Below, in pieces: positions 25,101 through 40,100 of a DNA stretch of 64,000 nucleotides. The position numbers and the translations under genes were made by a program. Numbering within the stretch: the stretch's first letter is position 1; each line of letters starts with the position of its first letter. Source of the DNA: Asterias amurensis (lineage: Eukaryota; Echinodermata; Asteroidea; Forcipulatida; Asteriidae); contig NC_092649.1 in the NCBI RefSeq assembly GCF_032118995.1, forward strand, positions 14,332,191 to 14,396,190, in the 5' to 3' direction. The notes under the pieces were generated by a model. The model was given only the letters and a program-made list of their open reading frames with translations, was not told the origin of the DNA and did not search any database.

Positions 25101-28100
25101 GTGAAATCCAATGGTTGGTTGTTTACATTTTACCCTGCAGACGTGTTGTGATTGTTGTGCACTTGGTATAAGAGCGCACACAGAGGATGCACCATGTGAT
25201 GGACTCGGCCTGGGAGTGGAGTGTGATTATGCCTTCCGTGAATGTTGCCTTAGAGCTGGTGAAGTCAATGAAAGTAAGTCACTTTAGCCCTACATTCACA
25301 AGACAGAAGTTAACAGTGGTCCCTTGCTTGATTTTAGCACAGTTTTAAAATGTTGTTTGACAAGATTTTACAAGAGATCTTGGACAGTACATGAATTGTC
25401 ACCTTTCACACGAGGTACATTTTGTAAAAAAAATTAACCATGCTAAAACTTGGCAAGGGACCCTCGTTAAATGCCTCTTGTTTGAAAGGGAACATACATG
25501 TAGAAGTGACAATTTGTCAGGGGTTGATTTGACAAAGATAGTCCTAACTTAGGACTAGGACCTTAGGGGTTAAAGGCTAGTTCTCGTCCTATCTTGAGAT
25601 AAGACTAGTCTTATCTGTTTGTGAAATTCATCCCAGGTTTATTTACAGCCTGTGGGTAGAGGAGACAGATAAAACACCCCTTTCCTTTCTGACGAATTTC
25701 CCCATGAAATACTTGAGAAAATTTGATTGACCGTTTCACCCTTTAACTGGTAATCCTTGCAAACTCCAGGGAAATGACCCTTTCTCAGCAGGAATTGTGC
25801 TTCAGCTTTATGTTAAATAGCTTATAGGGCTTTTAAAATGGGTTGTAGTTTTACTCGCTCTCCCCCAGGAAGTTTAAGTAGCCAAGATTGTAGGCAAATA
25901 TTGCCATAAATGTTTCTTTCTGATGTTATCACCACCAGTTTAATGGTCAAATGAAGTTTACGTTCACACAGGCATAAATAAGTTGACACAATTTATTTCA
26001 TCTACACGACAGTTAACGGTTGTATGGCTTCTGACTGGCACCCCCGAACAAAGATATTGACAAAATAGGGATAGGGCTAGATAGCTCAGTTGGTAGAGCT
26101 GGAGGTCGTTGGTTCGAATCCCACTTACGTCAATTCTTTGTTTAACCCCAAAAATCATTTCAAAATTTACCCAGTCACTTTCCCTTTTGGTTTATAATGA
26201 TGCATTTTTTTTCAACTACTATTAACTTCTGAAAAGAAAGAAATCTGAGCATTTTAAACAAGATGGTTGAGTGACTTTTCAGCAGCCCACAAGGCAAGTT
26301 GAAAAGTTGTGTTTATTCTAGCCCATAGCAGGTTGATTAGTGTTCAGGACGAGCCCTGCCCTGGGAATAACTATAAAAATAACCCTTGTCTCACGAAGTT
26401 GTGTGCGTTTAGATGGTTGATTTCGAGACCTCAAGTTCTAAATCTGAGGTCTCAAAATCAAATTCGTGGAAAGTTACTTCTTTCTCGAAAACTATGGCAC
26501 TTCAGAGGAAGCCGTTTCTCACAATGTTTTATACCATCAACCACTCCCCATTACTCGTCACCAAGAAAGGTTTTATGCCCAAAATTATTTTGAGTAATTA
26601 CCAATAGTGTCCACTGCCTTTAAGGGCTTTTTTGGTAAGATACATGTGCCTATATTTTTTATGTGAATTAACTCTTTACATCTCATAAAATGAATTTTTG
26701 ATGTCTTGTTATCTTGTTAAGTCTACATTCTTTATGCTAACATCCCTGTGATATTTGTTCCTCAGGGAATGAATGCAACATTGCCAAGGCCAATGGATTG
26801 ACCTTGTGTACCAGTAAATGTGTCAATCTGATTGGCTCATATGTTTGCGAGTGTCCGGTTGGATATATCTTGTCTACCTCTGACAACATGACCTGTATCA
26901 GAGGTAATGTGAGACTTATAAGACCCTTTTCCTGCGTTACAGTTATTAACGTGTCCCCACATCTCCTCCCTTCCTCTAAGTAAAAAAGGAGCAACATTTG
27001 TGTATATTTTTTATAAATTATGTATTCATTTGCCATCTATAAAACTCAATCTTAAGCCCGGTTCATATTTTCTAGGAATATGGTACAAATTTTGACATCA
27101 CAGAGCTGTTTTCGCAGGGAATGTTTCGCAGGAGTTGAGCACAGGTTAGCTGATACAAAAAAACAATGTTGCAAATTTTTGATGTCAACATTCGTAAGCG
27201 CATTCACAGAAAGTATGAATCGGGCTTAAGGCTGATTTCATGGCATAAGTCATTTCATTTTGCTCATATTTCATTCTCAAAACCATCTCAGCTTTTAAAG
27301 CAGGGCTCAGCTTAAAGTTACTACTGGAAATATCTTACAAGACCACTTAATCCAATTAAGAGGAAGAAAACCCAAATTTCAAAGTAAAAAGGGAAGATAT
27401 AGAAGAGTTTGCGGTAACACCATGTAATAATCTCTAAATGAGTTTCAAGAACCGTTGGTTTAACTCGACGTCAGTATGCTCTGATCGTCCTCGACGTTTC
27501 GATCAGTATGCTCTGATCGTCTTCAAGACGATGAGAGCATACGATCAGAGCATACTGATCTTTTCAGAACCACCCCAACTCATTTAGAGATTATTACATG
27601 GTGTTACTGCAAACTCTTCTATATCTTATCTCCACCATGCAAAGTTTCAAATCCTACTTAAAAAGGGAAGATTGGTCTCATTTGTTTTATGGATCAGTAC
27701 AGTATGCTTTCAATTATTTAAAAAAAAAACTCAACGGAGTTAACAAATATTAATCAGACTCAGAAAAGTCCACAATGGAATAATTCTGTCCAGTTGTGAG
27801 TTTACTGGCCCGATGCAACAGCCATCAGCCTCAGGCCTGTGATCCAGTTATACATTTGAGCCCTTGAGAGTGTGCTGCTTAAGCTTTAAAATAACACAAA
27901 AACTAAATTAATCACGAGAAAAAATTTCCAAAAGCTGCGTAAGCACAAATTAATTAGCATGTAAGCACAGAATTAAGTTAGCAGACTTTATCAGTTATAC
28001 CATCTCTGACTGTTTCCTGCTGAATTTGTTTTGCATATTTTTTTCTGCTTGTTAAATTTGGCCAGAAAGCAGGACTAATTTGTGGCTCAGTGGGAAAATT

Positions 28101-31100
28101 TACCCAAGAAGATATAACTGCAAATTTTGCTTTTCAGACACTAACAGCATTTCCTCTTTTTTTCTTCTTAAGCTTTTATTGCTTCCCCTTTAAAAAATGG
28201 CTTGCAAATAAATTTAACAGCAGTGGCACATTTATTTGTTTACGAGCAGTTGAGAGCTGTTGATAGTATAAAACATTGTGAGAAACGGCTCCCTCCAAAG
28301 TAACGTAGTTTTCAAGAATGATATAATTTTCCAAGAATTTGATTTGGAGACCTCAGAATTAGATTTTGAGGTCCTGGAATCAATCATCTGAAAGCACATA
28401 ACTTTGTGTGACAAGGGTGTTTTTTATTTCAATTGTAACTCGCAACTTCGACGACCAATTGAGTTCAAATTTTAACAGGTTTTTTATTTTGTGCAAATGT
28501 TGAAAGATACACCAAGTGACAAGACTGTTTTTAGACAAATTACCAAACGTGTCCAGTGCCATTAAACAATTGAAAGAGTGCCAAAAACGAATGCATACAT
28601 TTTCCTTTATGTTTTGCTTTAGCTGCACATTATCAGATTGTGCCCCCTGCAGTGTTTGTTTTTTTCTCCACCCATCACAGAGAGGCAAGATTTAACCAGC
28701 ATTTGCGATGACTCTTTTTGTCAACATAATTGCCAGCCCTACGGAAACTCCTATGTGTGCTCATGTTACGAAGGATATCAGCTTCAACGTGATGGCTTCA
28801 GTTGCCGTGGTAACCAGGATGCTAATTTTATCAATATTAATACAAAATAATCAGCCCCAAAAAAGAGAGAGAGCTTTACTAACAAACTAATGAACAAATG
28901 CTTGAAGGCTATTTTGCTCATTTGCTTTTTATTAAAAAGGATACCCAAATAGTGTGCTATCATTTACAGATTTCTTTATTACAGGGACCAATGCAGGTTT
29001 GATGAAAAATGACTTTCAATAAAACATCTTGATGAGTCCGCAGCACCATGAAGGAAACAATGCTTCTTTTTCTACTGAGTTTGCTCTTTACAATATAATG
29101 TTGTTCTCAGGTGTTTTGGTTTACTAGAAACACTTAAAGGTTTTAGGGAGTTTTTTTGTCTCTTTTCAAGACAATAATATTGACACTTTTGATAACAAAC
29201 AAAGATTCAAAGAGAGATACCCCTGTTTTGATGAAATTGACTTTTGAAGAAAATATTTGTACTAAACTTACAACAAACAAAGATTCAAAGTACTCAATAT
29301 CAGTTAGGTTTTATTTGTTGTATAAACTGTTGTATATTTGTTTGGTTGTTAAAGAAATGTTTACTTTGTCCACCTATCTGAAAATTAATGACACTGATCT
29401 CTGATCAGACTTTAAAGGGTCTATGTAACTTTTGTAGGACAAAAAACACAATGTCCACAGATTTACACTAAACTTACACAGTTTGAAGATAATGATAGTA
29501 GAAAGCTTCCCTGAAAATATTACGTGCTGAGGTGCTGTAGTGTTTGGGAAATGAGTAAAACAATGTCATGAAAATAATTTTCGTCTCATGAGATGAAAAT
29601 TATTTTAATCATTTACAAACGTATTTTCATGACATTGTTTTACTCATTTCTCAAAAACTACAGCACCTCAGTAGGTAATATTTGAGGGAAGCTTTCCACT
29701 ATCATTATCTTCAAACCCTGTAAGTTTAATGTAAATCTATGGATATTTTGAAAAGGTACCCAAATCCTTTAACAGCTTTTTCTTGTCCCCTTACGCCCTC
29801 CTCCTGTTTTGCTTGACTCCCCCAGCACCAACGTCTCCATCCGTGGCCTGTATGTTTGCAGACTGTGAGTACGGTTGCCGACCCGTTGGAATTAATTCTC
29901 ATGAATGCTATTGCGATCAAGGGTACGATCTGGATTCTGATAGATCTACATGCATCGGTAAGTCACTCAATGTATTTGGCAGAAGTAACTTATAAGCAAA
30001 GTTGTTAACACCTCCTTTGTTTTTTGGTGTTTTTTTGTAGCTGCCCAAAAGCCATTTTGAGATAATTATGGTGAACACATTCATATAACAATATTGAATC
30101 TGGCTTAAAGGGAAGGTACACGTTTGGTAATTACTCAAAACAAATATTAACTTAAAAACTGACTTGGTATTAAGCAAGCAAAATATTGTGAGAAACGGCC
30201 CCCTCTGAAGTAGCATAGATTTAGAGAAAAGGTAATTTCTCAGTAAAGTCTTTTATTCCTATCTGAAAGCACACAAATTTGTCCACAAGGGTGTTTTTTC
30301 TCTCATCATTTTCTTGCAACGTCAGTGACCAATTTAGCTCAAATTTTCACAGACTTGTTATTTTATGCTTATGTTGGGAAACACCATGTGAGAACACTGT
30401 CTTTGACAATTACCAAACGTGTACCTTTCCTTTAACTTGTCTGTAGACACCCAAACCAAACAGGGCACTCCTATAGTGTCCACTATACGTCAAAAAGCCT
30501 GGTTCATACTTCATGCGCATGAGATACGAATTTTGACGTCACATGGCATTTTTTCGCAGGAAAATATTTTGCAGGAGTTGAGCACATTTCAGCTGTTGTG
30601 AATTATTCGCATTGCATTGTGCAAGTTTGAACTGGGCTTTATAAATCACATTGGGTAACCCTTGTGAATATTCTTGCCCCCATTTAATTGCATAGTTCGT
30701 CTTGACCAGTTAGCTTTGGGATTCAAACCCATTCCCATCACCTGTTTGGGAATGTTCAAGTCAAAAAGAAACCTTTTGTTCTAGCCATTAAATGGTTCAG
30801 GCATAATATTCTTCCTACTTCAGTCTGATTTATCAAAAAAATTTGAAAATTGTGATTAAATAGCCTGAAAAGTCTATTGGAGCCAACACTATGTGTACAA
30901 GTAGGTCAGTCCTAATTCAATCAAATGTTTCATGCCCTCACCTTCACTTCAGGCATAGTCATGGTTTTGACATCACCTTGGGCCTATAATTTTAACCGTG
31001 CCCCTCATAGCAGTCAATATTTCTATAGTCGGGGGACTAGTGGAATAACTGCTGGCTGATTAATGAAAAAGTTAAGGTGCAACACATTTGTGCGGAAGAG

Positions 31101-34100
31101 AACTGAGCTGGCTCTGTCGTATGGTTCAAGATTAGGAGTCATAATTCTAACATAGTCCCACAAACCTTGCAGAAAACACTGTATGTTACAGTGCCAGGAG
31201 CGTCACTGGGTGACTGGGTGACGGATATGAGCGCTTTATCTTCAAGTACGTGCTAATCCTCCAATCAGATTGGCAGAATGGAGTGGTGATAAAAACCTAT
31301 ATTGCACGGCTAATATCACTACCATGCGTATCGTGTGTTCTATGTCACGCGCCAAGTTTGCTTGAAGATAAATACGTTATCACACGCGCACTCGTGGAAA
31401 TACAGAAAAAAATTGCGAGTCTGCGTCCCATATGACACAGAAGCGCTATATTTTTCCGTGTTCCACTCGCGCTTGTGTGATAACTTATAATAGTATAAGA
31501 AGCCATATTACTATTATTATTATTAATAAACAGAAAACTTAAAGGTCAGTAGAAAACTAAAAATTGTTTGAGCCTAAAAGTGAGTCGAGTCCACTGAGAG
31601 AACAACACTTATCCCTGGCTGCTATTATACAGACTTAAACGAGTGTGAAACAGTGGGAGACATCTGCTCTCGAGGTCAAACATGTACCAACACGGTGGGG
31701 TCGTATGTGTGCCATGCTGCCACATGTTCAACGGGAATGATTTTCGATCCGGAAACCTCTCGATGTGAAGGTATCCCAGTCATTATTTAACCACTGAATA
31801 AGTCATAACGCTTGTAACACATGATTATTCAAAAACTTGCTTTAAAAAAAAATCACTTCTTTACTCCTCGCTGCTTTACCTCTTTAACTGGCAATGACAA
31901 CAAATCTATATATGGCTTTCAACCCCATGTGAAAGATTGTAAATGCAAAGTACTGGATGGATATACCAGACAAATCCAAATGACATACCAGTGAGTTAAT
32001 ACATGTAGACATTAACCACTTTGCAATGTTTCCTCTGCGTGGTATTAGTTTTGGGGACATTTTTAGAATTGCAGTAAGAAGTTTTGAAACCCTAACCTTT
32101 GTCGTAAAAAATATGCGCCAGGATTTTTCTGTTCTCTGTCAAGACATTATGGAAGGTAATGTGGAGGAAATTGTGGCCGTAAGCCATGGCCGATTATCAT
32201 AGTGTGTTGGAATCTCGAACTAGCTCTGTTAAGAACCAATCCTTCTAAGTTGTAAGATTTTGAACTGATATTTATCTACAGCTGCTGAGTAGAGAACTTG
32301 TCCTGCTTCTAAAATTGTTTTGCTTTTTATCTAAAAGAACTTATTCTGCTTAGCTCTGAAAGAATGTGTCCTGCTAATTATCTACTGTTGCTGTTGATGG
32401 GTAGATTGTGGAACTAAGCATTCGTATTCTTTAGATAGTCTCAAAGCATAATTTGTAATTCTCTTAAGATGGCTGGCTGTATCGGAACAAAGAAGTATGG
32501 CATCACCATGCTTTCATAATTCTTCCTTGCAAACTGATTTTATAAGCAGCATTTTATTCATAAAAATAAACAATTTTAACATCGAAAATGTGAATTAGAC
32601 CAGAAATTGTGTAGATGCTTGTAACATCTATGCTGTTTCTTACTTTTAACTTTAGTTCCACACTCTGCTAAAACTCTTTCATTTAAGTTAATTAATATGA
32701 TTGAAGTTGTAATTTTAAATTGTTGCTTGCATAATTCTTCCTTGCAAACTGATTTTATTAGCAGCATTTTTTACATGAAAATATTAATAAACCATTCAGT
32801 TTTAAAAATGTATTTGCTTTATTAACAACATAATGTGTATTGGACCATTAACGACATAGATCTTGTAACAGCTATGCATTTTCTTACTGTAAAGTTTCAC
32901 ACTTGGCTTAAATGTTTTTTCATTTGTATTATTTAAAATGATTAAAATTGTTATCTTTATCAATCAATTAAATTTGCCGCATTGGACATTCATGCTTTCA
33001 TTAAAGGCAGTGGACACTATTGGTTATTACTCAAAATACTTATTCGCATAAAACCTTACTTGGTAACGAGTAATGGGGAGAGGTTGATGGTATAAGACAT
33101 TGTGAGAAACGGCTCCCTCTGAAGTGCCATAGTTTTTGAGAAAGAACTAATTTTCTATGAATTTGATTTCGAGACCTCAGATTTAAAACTTGAGGTCTCG
33201 AAATCAACCATCTAAACGCACACAACTTCGTGTGACAAGGGTGTTTTTTCCTTTCATTATTATCTCGCAAGTCCGATGACCGATTGAGCTCAAATTTTCA
33301 CAGGTTTGTTATTTTATGCATATGTTGAGATACACCAACTGTGAAGGCTAGTCTTTGACAAGTGCCAAAAGTGTCCACTGTCTTTAAATAATGAAGATGT
33401 TAATTAATTACATTATAATAAGCTGCATAATAATCTCATTTATCAAGGATGCTAATTAATTTTAACTTTTGGTGCTTTTTAAAACTCTTTCACTACGGAA
33501 TTAAATGTGCAGCTGTGAAGGTTTGCACTATTTGTGTTAAACAGTATACATGTGATTCAGCGCATACGCAAAAGGTAGCACAGTTAAACAAAATTGGGGT
33601 TTTCTGTTTTTCTTTCCTGTTCTCTGCTCTTTCCAGGAGTTTGTTATGGAAATAAAGTGAGCAAGGTATATAACGAGTCATTTCATTGGCTAGTAACTGC
33701 ACATAATTTGGGGAAAGGCCAATCTGAAGCGAGTTTAAATTGTGTTGACTTTGAACTGCTGGCAGCAGTTTCCAGCATGTGGTGTAATTTACTGAGCCAA
33801 TTTTAGCAGCGCGCCATTGTGAAAGAGTTAATAACCATGGACCCTTCCCATGAAATATGCTAATAACATTCACGCATGCGTACAGACCCTGTTGGTTGGC
33901 AAACGCCATATGGTTGTGCACTAAGCAGACGCGCAATCTCGTCTGCGTCACGCACCTATTAGCCGTGTACAAAACAGCGCGATACTCCCTCATTTTGCCA
34001 ACCAAAACGTTAGTGCACACGCGCTATGTGCAATTTACTTATTTCATGGGGAAGGGTCTATTACACAGATGATAGTAATTAGTAAACAAACAAAAAAGTG

Positions 34101-37100
34101 CATTAAATGGCTTTTTCATTACTTTTCATTGTTTTTGTACATCATCAGTTGCAGCATACATGTGAATGTACTAAATTTGTGCTACGATGTAGGTTAAAAA
34201 TCTTCTTCTTTTTTATGAAACTCGGGCATGTGATTTCTTGAGGATTTTTGCCAGATTTCAGAAGTTTCTTAAAATTTCATTGAGCCTTTAAATTGACTTT
34301 AGCTCGGGGGGAAGTTAAAAGCAATAACTACTTTTTAAAAGTGGGGGAATAATTGCATCCCTATAAGGCCTTGAACTTCGCTTTTTAGCCATTTTCCTTT
34401 TGGAATGGGCTTCTCTATGTGGAAAAAGTAAATTTGTACAGGAAACCTTGCACAGGGCACCACGACAATTGGCCTTTTAGAGTTATGGTGGACACTATAT
34501 AAGTTCACTGTTGGGTTTGGGTGTATTGACCCAGTTCACCTGATATTATCATCAGAAAAATCTTGAATGCGCCATACTGGTGGGCAATTTCACTGTGCAT
34601 TTTCATATATTATAACTCTATGCCGTGCGTTATGCAGTGAAGTGTGCATTTTAGGCGACATGGCGTTAATAACCGTAAACCTAACTGCCCACCAACATGG
34701 TGAGCGAGGCATCAGTTGCCGCCTGTGCAAAGGGTCAGAATACAGACAAGTTTACCCAAACCTAATAGTGTCATATAACAGTATTGTATCCATCATACAT
34801 CATAATGGCTTATTTCTGTCGGTGCTTTGGGTTTTTTCAATGCCTATAGATACTTGAGTTTAGCCAGCCGTTCTTCACACCACTTATTGTTACGCAGATG
34901 TTTTTGAGCATGGAGGGGGGTATGTAGGAGTTTGGGGGCCACTAAGATGCACCCAGGTGCTGCCAACAATGAACTAAAGTCTCCTGAACATCCGATAAAG
35001 CAAGACAGTTCTCTAAGAACAAACTCTACCTGGCAAATAGATACACACATTACTGCAAACCAAATAGGCCTATATAATGGACTAATTATTACTAATATTA
35101 TTGGTTTATGATCCATCCCCACAGATATTAATGAATGCCTTGAGGATAATGTATGTCCTCCCCATAAGCTGTGTCAGAACTACGCCGGAGGGTTCTACTG
35201 TCAGGGAACACGCTGCACCGAGGGACAATTTGTGGATAAACTCACAAGAGAATGTGGAGGTTAGAGAAATAACAAACCCAGAAGGCAGGGTTCTGTCTTT
35301 AGTGGTCCACTGGCCAAATTTAAAAAAGAAAATTTAACACCAGATGAAATGGTGGAATTCTCTCAAAGTGTCGAAAAAGTATATTCTCTATTTATAATGA
35401 ATAATATTTGAAATAAAAAGTTGCATCCCCTTGAGGTGATCCCCTGGCTGCCACTTTCCAAGTTATATCATAAACTTGGGTGTGATCCCTGACATAAAAA
35501 AGTGGCAGTTTATGGTTGTATGGCTTCTGATTGGCACCCCCGGACAAAGATAGTGACAAAATAGGGAGACTGCCCACATAGAGATGGACAGCTCATTTAT
35601 AGTGTCGGCACATTAATCCGGAGATCCCAAAATATTTTAAATGAACTAATATGGACTAGTGAAAAAGCTGACTGACTTGTAGAATGACATGCTAAATGGG
35701 CCCTAAGGGGATTGGAATAAACCTACATGCAACCTGTAACTATTTTTTTTTTTTTCTGTTAGATAATTAGAGAATTTTAATAATTTCTTCATAAATTTAT
35801 GTTTAAAATACTTTCATGGTATGTTTCTTTAGTTTCTTGTCAATTTATTGAAGTGCTGATTTACATAATTGTGTTTTATTTTGCTGTGAAAAGCTACTAA
35901 AAAGCGTTTTGTTTTGTAACTTTACAGACGTTGATGAGTGTGCCGCTGGATTGCATGATTGCGAAGATGGGTTCCGTTGTGACAACTCTCCAGGTTCATT
36001 CAGATGTATCCGCATCTCACCATGCGGCACTGGTTATACCATCAATGCCAACTTACAAACATGTGAAGGTGGGTAGACAAATATTTAAAGGCACTGCAGC
36101 TGGTTTCACAAAACGCTGGGATTAATCCTACTGCGAGTTTGGAGGAGTATCCCGTCCTAACTTAGGATGGGTTCAATGCGTCCTAACGTCTTCGGATGTG
36201 GAACTGAACTCGTCCTAAGTCCTAAGATTAATCCTCGGTTAGGAAGAGTTTGGTGAAATCGAAGGCTGGATAACTTTTGTAATTGATGTTTGCAGGCGAA
36301 TAAAATAAAATGAATGAGATGAAATGGTTTAAAGGATTGTTGATTTCTTGAATAGTTATTTTAATTTTCCAGACATTGTGTGGCTTAATTTCTTTAATTT
36401 TCCAACTATTGGCCAAAACTTTTGTAGTCATAAAATAATATGTTAAATATTTTTACCGTAATTGAACACCAAAAAAAATCGCATCGTAATACTTCTCGAT
36501 ATGGTTTAGGCCAACAAACTTCCGATATGTACAAGACTAGCACACAAATTTAGCATTTATCATGGGTATTTTAGTTGGTAAGCATTTTGCAATAGCTAAT
36601 TTTATGTTGTCCAATTCTAAGGGAAAAAAACACTTTTGACAAGCTACAGGTGGAAGCAGACGACCCAATTTCCCAATAAAATAACATTAAAATACCTTTT
36701 TAGATTGTTCCTTTTTTGTTTTTTGTTGACTAAACTTGCGATATGTTTTCTAAAAAATTTGTTCCAGATATTGATGAATGTCGTTTGGATACCGACAACT
36801 GCCCGCCAGAGTTCTACTGTCAAAATACCGTAGGAAGCTACAAGTGCAAGAGATGTACAGAAGGATTCCGAGCTGATGCCAATGATGGCTGTTCATTAGG
36901 TAGGATCAATTATCAATCAGTCAGTCAATCAATCAATCAATCAATCAATACTCAATAAGTACTTAATACCTGTTTTGGTTGAATTGGCCATTGGTTGTAG
37001 AAGTGAAAACGCACCCCAATTTAACTTCAACATTGTGTTGTGGCATCAAATTCGAGTTCTGATGGTCTGGAGCGATGCAGTTGCACAGGCTGTATACTCT

Positions 37101-40100
37101 ACATGGAGCTGAGAAAGATGGGATGTTATTGGCCCAGTGACCAGGAGACTAGTGTAAAGCACATTGATATGGTTATTGTAAAATGTGTTATATAATTATG
37201 AACTTTTACTATTATTACTATTATTTTTATGAACATATAGGATTCGAACTGCCTCTAGCTGCCGGGCAATCTCGGTTGTCTAGCTGGTAAGACACTGCTC
37301 TAGTAGCAAAGGTCTTGGGTTCGAATCCCACCGGAGTAATTATGCCTGCGATTTGGTACTGAGTAGACTGTGCTAACACACATTGGTGTTTATGGGTAAA
37401 ACCACAATTAATATTCTTTATCCCTGATGCAAATTTCCACCTATTATTATTTTTATTATTTGTCCGCAGACATTGATGAGTGTGATATGGTTAATCATAA
37501 AATGCACTTTATTAGAGTTTGTTATTGTCATTGTTATTATTATTTGGTATTTGTGTGAAGATATTGACAAGTGTGATATGGTTAATTGTTAATTGTACTT
37601 TATAAGAACTTCCTATTTTATTATTTGTGTGCAGACATTGACGAGTGTGAAGAGCAGCTGGATAATTGTCCATTCGGTCAGCAATGTACCAATAATTACG
37701 GTGGTTATACTTGCGCCCCTTCTTGTCCACAAGGAATGCAATATGATGAAGTCTACCGAGAATGCAAAGGTATATCACTCTTAATCTGATCAGAATAAAA
37801 GACTCAAAACGACAGAATATGAGAGCATTTTTGTAGTTGATGTTATTCTAATATTCATTCTTAAAATTATTGATCAATGCAGTTATGTCATGGGTAACGG
37901 TTATCATAATGATATAAATTAACAACAAGGGCAGATCCAGTGGGCAATTGGGGGACATGCGCCTATATTGGACATCCCTTTATGGTTTTTTTTTTCCCCC
38001 CAGATGTGAATGAGTGTGTTTTAGGATCACATGACTGTAGCGTTAACCAGGTTTGTCAGAATGTTGAGGGATCATATCAATGTATGTGCCGCACCGGTTT
38101 TGAGATGGACCCATATTCAAGGGCATGTGTAGGTAAGTTGAGTAGAAAAATGCATGGCTTCAGATCTTCAAGGGACTTATAAGTACTCATTCATAAATAC
38201 CTCAGACAGTTTCTCTATTCCTATTGGTGGAGACCGCGTCACGTGGTTGTGTATATACCTTTGTTTATGACTGGTAAAATAGTGTTAATTCATGGACGTG
38301 ACACGGGACCTTGCACCTGTTCTTATAAGACAGTTTCTTCATTCCTATTGGTCGAGAGCAATGGCTGAAACAGTTGACTGATTGGTAAAATTATCAAGAA
38401 CCAGGCGTCGTTGGGATTAAACCACTATATAGTTAAAAACCTCTTCACCACACATTGATTCCCTTAATGTTTGAATCTTTCTTTTGTAACAATTGGTTTT
38501 AGTATACTTTTTGCATTGTTTTATGTTTTGTGTTGAGCGTAGAAGCTCCTACATTATGCACCATATAAATTTATTATTAGTATTATTAAATACAAATAGT
38601 TGTTCCCTCTGGAGGGTTGAGTCAAATGAGGCAGTTCTATTTACAGGCAACATGATTACCATGCAAACTCCAAAAGGAAACAACTATTCACATTTCAATT
38701 TTTTGGGGCTGGACAAAGAAAATGTTACTGAAGCGGTATTTTTACCACTGACCTCCAGGTTTCCTGTGCCGGCGCCTCTACCAATTGAGTTATTTTGTCA
38801 ATAATTTTGTCAATTAAATACTACTGTCGGCTGCTGTGTAGCCAGGGAGTACACTCATATTTATGACAAAATCGGCAGCCAGGGGATCACCTTGATGGGA
38901 TGTGAAAACAGCTCAATTGCTAGACAGCTCAGTTAGAAATAAGAGCACAGCCATTACCATGAATCTTAACTTTGAAACTGTGTCTTCCTGAAAGTTTTTT
39001 AATTTTATGAACCTCACCTCACCGAAGTTTCTCTTCCCCGTTTGCATTGGTTTCTCCTGTAGATTTGAACGAGTGTGAGAAAGGAACTCATAACTGTCGT
39101 ATCAATGAGCAGTGTTTCAACTTCATGGGTTCCTTCACTTGCCAGCAACGGTGTCAAATCAATTACAGATACAACTCATCAGTGGGCTGTGTTGGTAAGA
39201 TAACATCTTCAAAAATACTTTACCAACCTCACAGCAACCCAGTCTGTTTGTTGTAAATTTTCTCTCTCATTACCTGTTTATCTCGTCTCCATGTATGTAG
39301 TTTGTCTGTCTAGGCTGTCTTCTACAAGCCTTGGCTTAATCTGACAGCCTCAACCTCTCTTTATTTTAGTTTACATAGTTGAACTATTTTCCCTCCATCT
39401 TCTGTGCTTATTATTTTGTTTGTAAATCTATGCAGGCCTGATGCTTAACAGAGGCAACAAAGGAGGTTGCCTCCATGCCTCATGTCATTGTCATGGTGCC
39501 CTTGAAATGCTCCTGTAGAAACTTACTATTTCCTCAGGGTACCCTTTACCAAGGAGAAATTGCCTTGGTGCCCTTGCCCTTTCAAAAAAAATGAAGCATA
39601 CAGGCCTGCTATGTAAAATTTGGTACATTGACATGATGAGTAGTATGAAATAAACGTTGACTCAAATTGAATTGAATTGAACCTAGGATTGGATGAACAG
39701 GCTTTTGAGTCAAAGTGTTTTTCACTTTCATTCATCGTGACCATTATGAATTGGATTGTCTTAACTCTGCTTGTTGAACTCCCTCCCAATTCCCTTCTAC
39801 ACATTCCTCATTCCCACCCACATATCTTCCAAATCTCATTCTTACCTACTGTACTTCTACCTGAATTCATTTTAAATCGTACTTTTAAAATATACAGTTT
39901 CTTTCATCTCGACTTTCCTTGGTGTATGACATTTCTTACTTTGTGTATACATTTTTGTGATTTGAATGTTTTGGCCAAAATGAACAATAACAATAATATC
40001 TTCCATGATTGTGCTGTCCACTCTACCTAAAGACCATTCCTTGAAGGTTTCACCTCCTTAAATGAGTTAATTTATTTATTGAAAACTCGGTCCATATAGT

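Noticed and set aside
29025..29070. Hammerhead ribozyme-like TTGATGAGTCC followed by GGAAAC
   Set aside because: Core is TTGATGA rather than CTGATGA and stem II does not pair.
33493..34020. 175-codon open frame on the minus strand in fibulin-1 intron 7
   Set aside because: Overlaps inverted-repeat element K, has no recognisable domain, start context or splice partners. Most likely chance openness of repeat DNA.
37470..37560. Possible 14th EGF exon starting DIDECDMV
   Set aside because: Runs to a stop without the remaining cysteines and without a suitable donor. Treated as a decayed duplicate.
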